Source: an uncultured Oscillospiraceae bacterium
GTDB taxonomy: Bacteria > Bacillota > Clostridia > Oscillospirales > Acutalibacteraceae
Direction: 5' to 3'
Length of the DNA: 6,663 nucleotides
Assembly: GCA_900555545.1 (NCBI GenBank)
Contig: USLQ01000063.1
Location: forward strand, 1 to 6,663
Shown piece after piece: positions 5,192 to 6,663 of this stretch (position 1 is the first letter of the stretch; the number at the start of each line of letters is the position of its first letter). Made by a program: the position numbers and the translations under genes. Below the pieces are notes generated by a model that saw only the letters and a list, made by a program, of their open reading frames with translations, was not told the origin of the DNA and did not search any database.

Positions 5192-6043
5192 ATGAAAAAG
5201 GGGGTAAAATGCACCCTAATTGCGCTTGGCGTACTGATCCCCGCGGCTGTACTCGCCGCAGCCGGAATCTGGTATGTACAGCAACGCGGCTTTTTTCAAG
5301 ATGCGGAGATTGTCACGGGCGGGGAGCGGGACAGTACGGTGCGGGAACTCTCCGAACAGCTGGGGGTCGAGTTGGATCCGGCACTGGAACAGCACGCCTA
5401 CCTGCTCGAAAACCGTGACAGGCTCGCCATTCACAGCGGAGCCGTCACATTGGCTCAGTCAAACAGCGGTTCTCAGGAGGGGAGCCATCTGGTCCTGCTG
5501 CCGGAGGATGTGGGTACCACCGGTACGGCTGATCCGATTGACGTCTACACGGGCATATTCGAGGGGGAGGACTTAACGGCAACCGTGGTGTTTATAGACA
5601 GCGGCCGGCAGGAATATGATGGGATCCAGGCCCGGGGAATGGAGGTGATCCTCCAGATGCGGCCCCAGTCGGGAAAATTTAAGCACACACGCCGGGGAAT
5701 GCACGCGGAGATTCCGACCAACGGCTTTTGGAGCGAGTTGGAGGACGGTGCAACTTTTTGCCTCTATTCCACATCCGGCGGGCGCTGGGCCGTAAAACCG
5801 GCCCAAAGATCTGTGTACAGTGATGACTTGTGCTTGGATCGCTTTCCGGCCGCATTTCGCCGATGCGATGGGAATGCCCCAATTGATCTGGTGCAGCTGT
5901 GCGGCCGGATGAATTTTGCCCTACAGGGGGATCTGAAAGGGTGGTATGTCCCGTTTTCGTTTATTCTGGGTCGGTTGACGCTTTTTTCCAGTGATCACGA
6001 AATCTGGGAGATAGAGGCCCGCATCCCGACAGATAGTCCATAA
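5192..6043 (+). CDS. Gene D: membrane-anchored paralog, B/D subtype, function unknown
   Basis: This is the close relative of gene B, with 283 residues. A basic start (MKKGVK) leads to a hydrophobic segment (about 7-28, ending Ala-rich) and an outside domain. B and D align without gaps over residues 5-80, sharing LIPAA, GGERDS, ELDPA.EQHA and ENR.RL. Further common blocks are DPIDVYTG (114-121), GMEVILQMRPQSG (149-161) and IDLVQLCGR (231-239). Cys214, 225 and 237 match Cys204, 215 and 224 of B, but the other B cysteines are not conserved. After residue 240 it diverges and ends in a hydrophobic/aromatic stretch (WYVPFSFILGRLTLF, 251-265) not seen in B. I start it at ATG 5192, behind GGGGAGGG. 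The ATG at 5126 lies inside gene C. The gap after C is 17 bases. It is the last gene of the operon, followed by a probable terminator. Confidence 0.84.
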   Translation: MKKGVKCTLIALGVLIPAAVLAAAGIWYVQQRGFFQDAEIVTGGERDSTVRELSEQLGVELDPALEQHAYLLENRDRLAIHSGAVTLAQSNSGSQEGSHLVLLPEDVGTTGTADPIDVYTGIFEGEDLTATVVFIDSGRQEYDGIQARGMEVILQMRPQSGKFKHTRRGMHAEIPTNGFWSELEDGATFCLYSTSGGRWAVKPAQRSVYSDDLCLDRFPAAFRRCDGNAPIDLVQLCGRMNFALQGDLKGWYVPFSFILGRLTLFSSDHEIWEIEARIPTDSP

Positions 6044-6086
6044 TGGAAAATGTCGGATTTCATCGGGAAAACGCACAATTTTTGCA

Positions 6087-6121
6087 CTTTAAAGCAGTGA
6101 AATAGTGCTAAAGATTTTTTT
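6087..6121 (+). terminator. Probable intrinsic terminator after operon A-D
   Basis: CTTTA (6087-6091) pairs with TAAAG (6109-6113). After a two-base bulge, GCA (6094-6096) pairs with TGC (6106-6108). The stem is followed by A and seven T residues (6115-6121). An alternative fold pairs GCACT (6084-6088) with AGTGC (6104-6108). The stem is weak and AT-rich, but its position 43 bases after the stop of gene D and the T-run favour a terminator. Confidence 0.45.
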
Positions 6122-6141
6122 ACCCCTTTAAAGCGGTGAAA
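6088..6141 (+). repeat. Two 15-bp direct repeats in the intergenic region (39-bp period)
   Basis: TTTAAAGCAGTGAAA (6088-6102) recurs as TTTAAAGCGGTGAAA (6127-6141) with one mismatch. The first copy lies in the terminator stem and the second covers the -35 of the next gene. It may be a paired operator or a remnant of a small duplication. Confidence 0.6.
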
Positions 6142-6155
6142 AGATATGGTATATT
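6127..6155 (+). promoter_or_regulatory. Sigma-A promoter of the downstream membrane-protein gene
   Basis: TTTAAA (6127-6132, four of six) is followed after exactly 17 bases by TATATT (6150-6155, five of six) with an extended TG at 6147-6148. It lies about 37 bases upstream of the ATG at 6193 and just downstream of the probable terminator. The -35 falls inside a 15-base element that repeats upstream at 6088-6102. Confidence 0.6.
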
Positions 6156-6192
6156 AGGTACAACCTTTAATCAGCCACCGTGGAGGGAGATT

Positions 6193-6663
6193 ATGACAAA
6201 ACGTATCAGCCGTATCTGGATTCCGATTTTCAGCGCCGCCGTCCTGCTGGCGTTCATCGTCGTGCTGGTGATCCCGGCCAGCCGCCGGGGCTTTGCGGAT
6301 GTCTCAAACGCGCATCCGTACATCATGGGATTTTTAAAGTTTGCCCTGCTGGCCACGGTGGGGGAGCTGCTCTCCACCAGCCTGCGCGCAAAGCACTGGA
6401 CATCCCCCGTCAAGGTGCCCGCCCGCCTGCTGATCTGGGGGTTAATCGGCGTGTGGATCACCTATATGATGAAGATCTTTCCCAGCGGCGTCTCCGCGTT
6501 GATGGCTTCTGGGTTGCTGCCGGGCGGGGATTCCACTTTCCTGCATGCACTGTTTACAAGTATGACAATGAATCTGACCTTTGGCCCCACCTTTATGGCG
6601 GTACACAAGTGCACAGATAAGTGGCTGGAGCTCCGGGCGGCCAATCATGGCAGGGCCGGCGGC
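6193..6663 (+). CDS. Polytopic membrane protein, family uncertain (incomplete, runs off the right edge)
   Basis: The frame opens at ATG 6193, behind the ribosome site TGGAGGGAG, and stays open for 157 codons to the window edge. Hydrophobic segments lie near 9-27, 43-63, 78-94 and 118-137, so it is an integral membrane protein with at least four spans. Recognisable stretches are HPYIMGFLKFALLATVGELL (41-60) and FTSMTMNLTFGPTFMAVHK (121-139), with the NLTFGPTFM segment resembling Mpv17/PMP22-like proteins. That resemblance is from memory only and weak. Its own promoter and the terminator before it separate it from operon A-D, and it shares no sequence with those genes. Codon use is richer in GCC/CTG/GGC than in A-D, which suggests that this is ordinary core-genome sequence. 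Confidence 0.8.
   Translation, partial: MTKRISRIWIPIFSAAVLLAFIVVLVIPASRRGFADVSNAHPYIMGFLKFALLATVGELLSTSLRAKHWTSPVKVPARLLIWGLIGVWITYMMKIFPSGVSALMASGLLPGGDSTFLHALFTSMTMNLTFGPTFMAVHKCTDKWLELRAANHGRAGG

Noticed and set aside
2589..6043. Type IV pilin or lipoprotein identity for genes A-D
   Set aside because: There is no prepilin GFTLIE-type motif and no lipobox cysteine after the hydrophobic segment in any of the four.
2589..6043. Insertion sequence or prophage origin for the four-gene block
   Set aside because: No transposase, integrase, terminal inverted repeats or target duplications are visible. Tandem duplication explains the repeats.

Overview
The window looks like a chromosomal stretch from a low-to-mid GC Gram-positive anaerobe of the Clostridia, perhaps an Oscillospiraceae-type gut bacterium. 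This is inferred from strong AGGAGG-type ribosome sites, T-rich intrinsic terminators, sigma-A-like promoters and an AgrC/AgrA-type two-component pair. There is no rRNA, tRNA, CRISPR array or recognisable insertion sequence.

Layout. Positions 1-78 (minus) hold the first 26 codons of an unrecognised gene running off the left edge. Positions 79-393 are non-coding. They contain a terminator (about 324-363), an imperfect inverted repeat (180-225), a pair of 12-bp direct repeats with a 21-bp period that looks like a LytTR operator (133-165), and a short perfect hairpin just upstream of the left gene's ribosome site (94-113). Positions 394-2390 (minus) are a two-gene operon: a LytTR response regulator followed, with a 4-bp ATGA overlap, by a polytopic GHKL histidine kinase of the AgrC type. 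No agrB or agrD partner is visible.

Divergently, 2589-6043 (plus) is a tight four-gene operon, called A, B, C and D here. All four encode proteins of 273-292 residues with one N-terminal hydrophobic anchor and an outside domain that I do not recognise. They are all related to one another, but A pairs with C and B pairs with D. The simplest reading is tandem duplication of a two-gene unit of about 1.7 kb. The promoter region they share with the kinase operon contains a second direct-repeat pair with the 21-bp period. I infer that the response regulator controls this operon, and probably the left-edge gene, so that an unknown signal sensed by the kinase sets the level of a paired set of surface proteins. 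This is the most novel part of the window.

After operon D come a probable terminator, a good sigma-A promoter and an unrelated polytopic membrane protein (6193 to the right edge, incomplete). Function assignments for A-D and both edge genes remain open. The two-component pair is secure.
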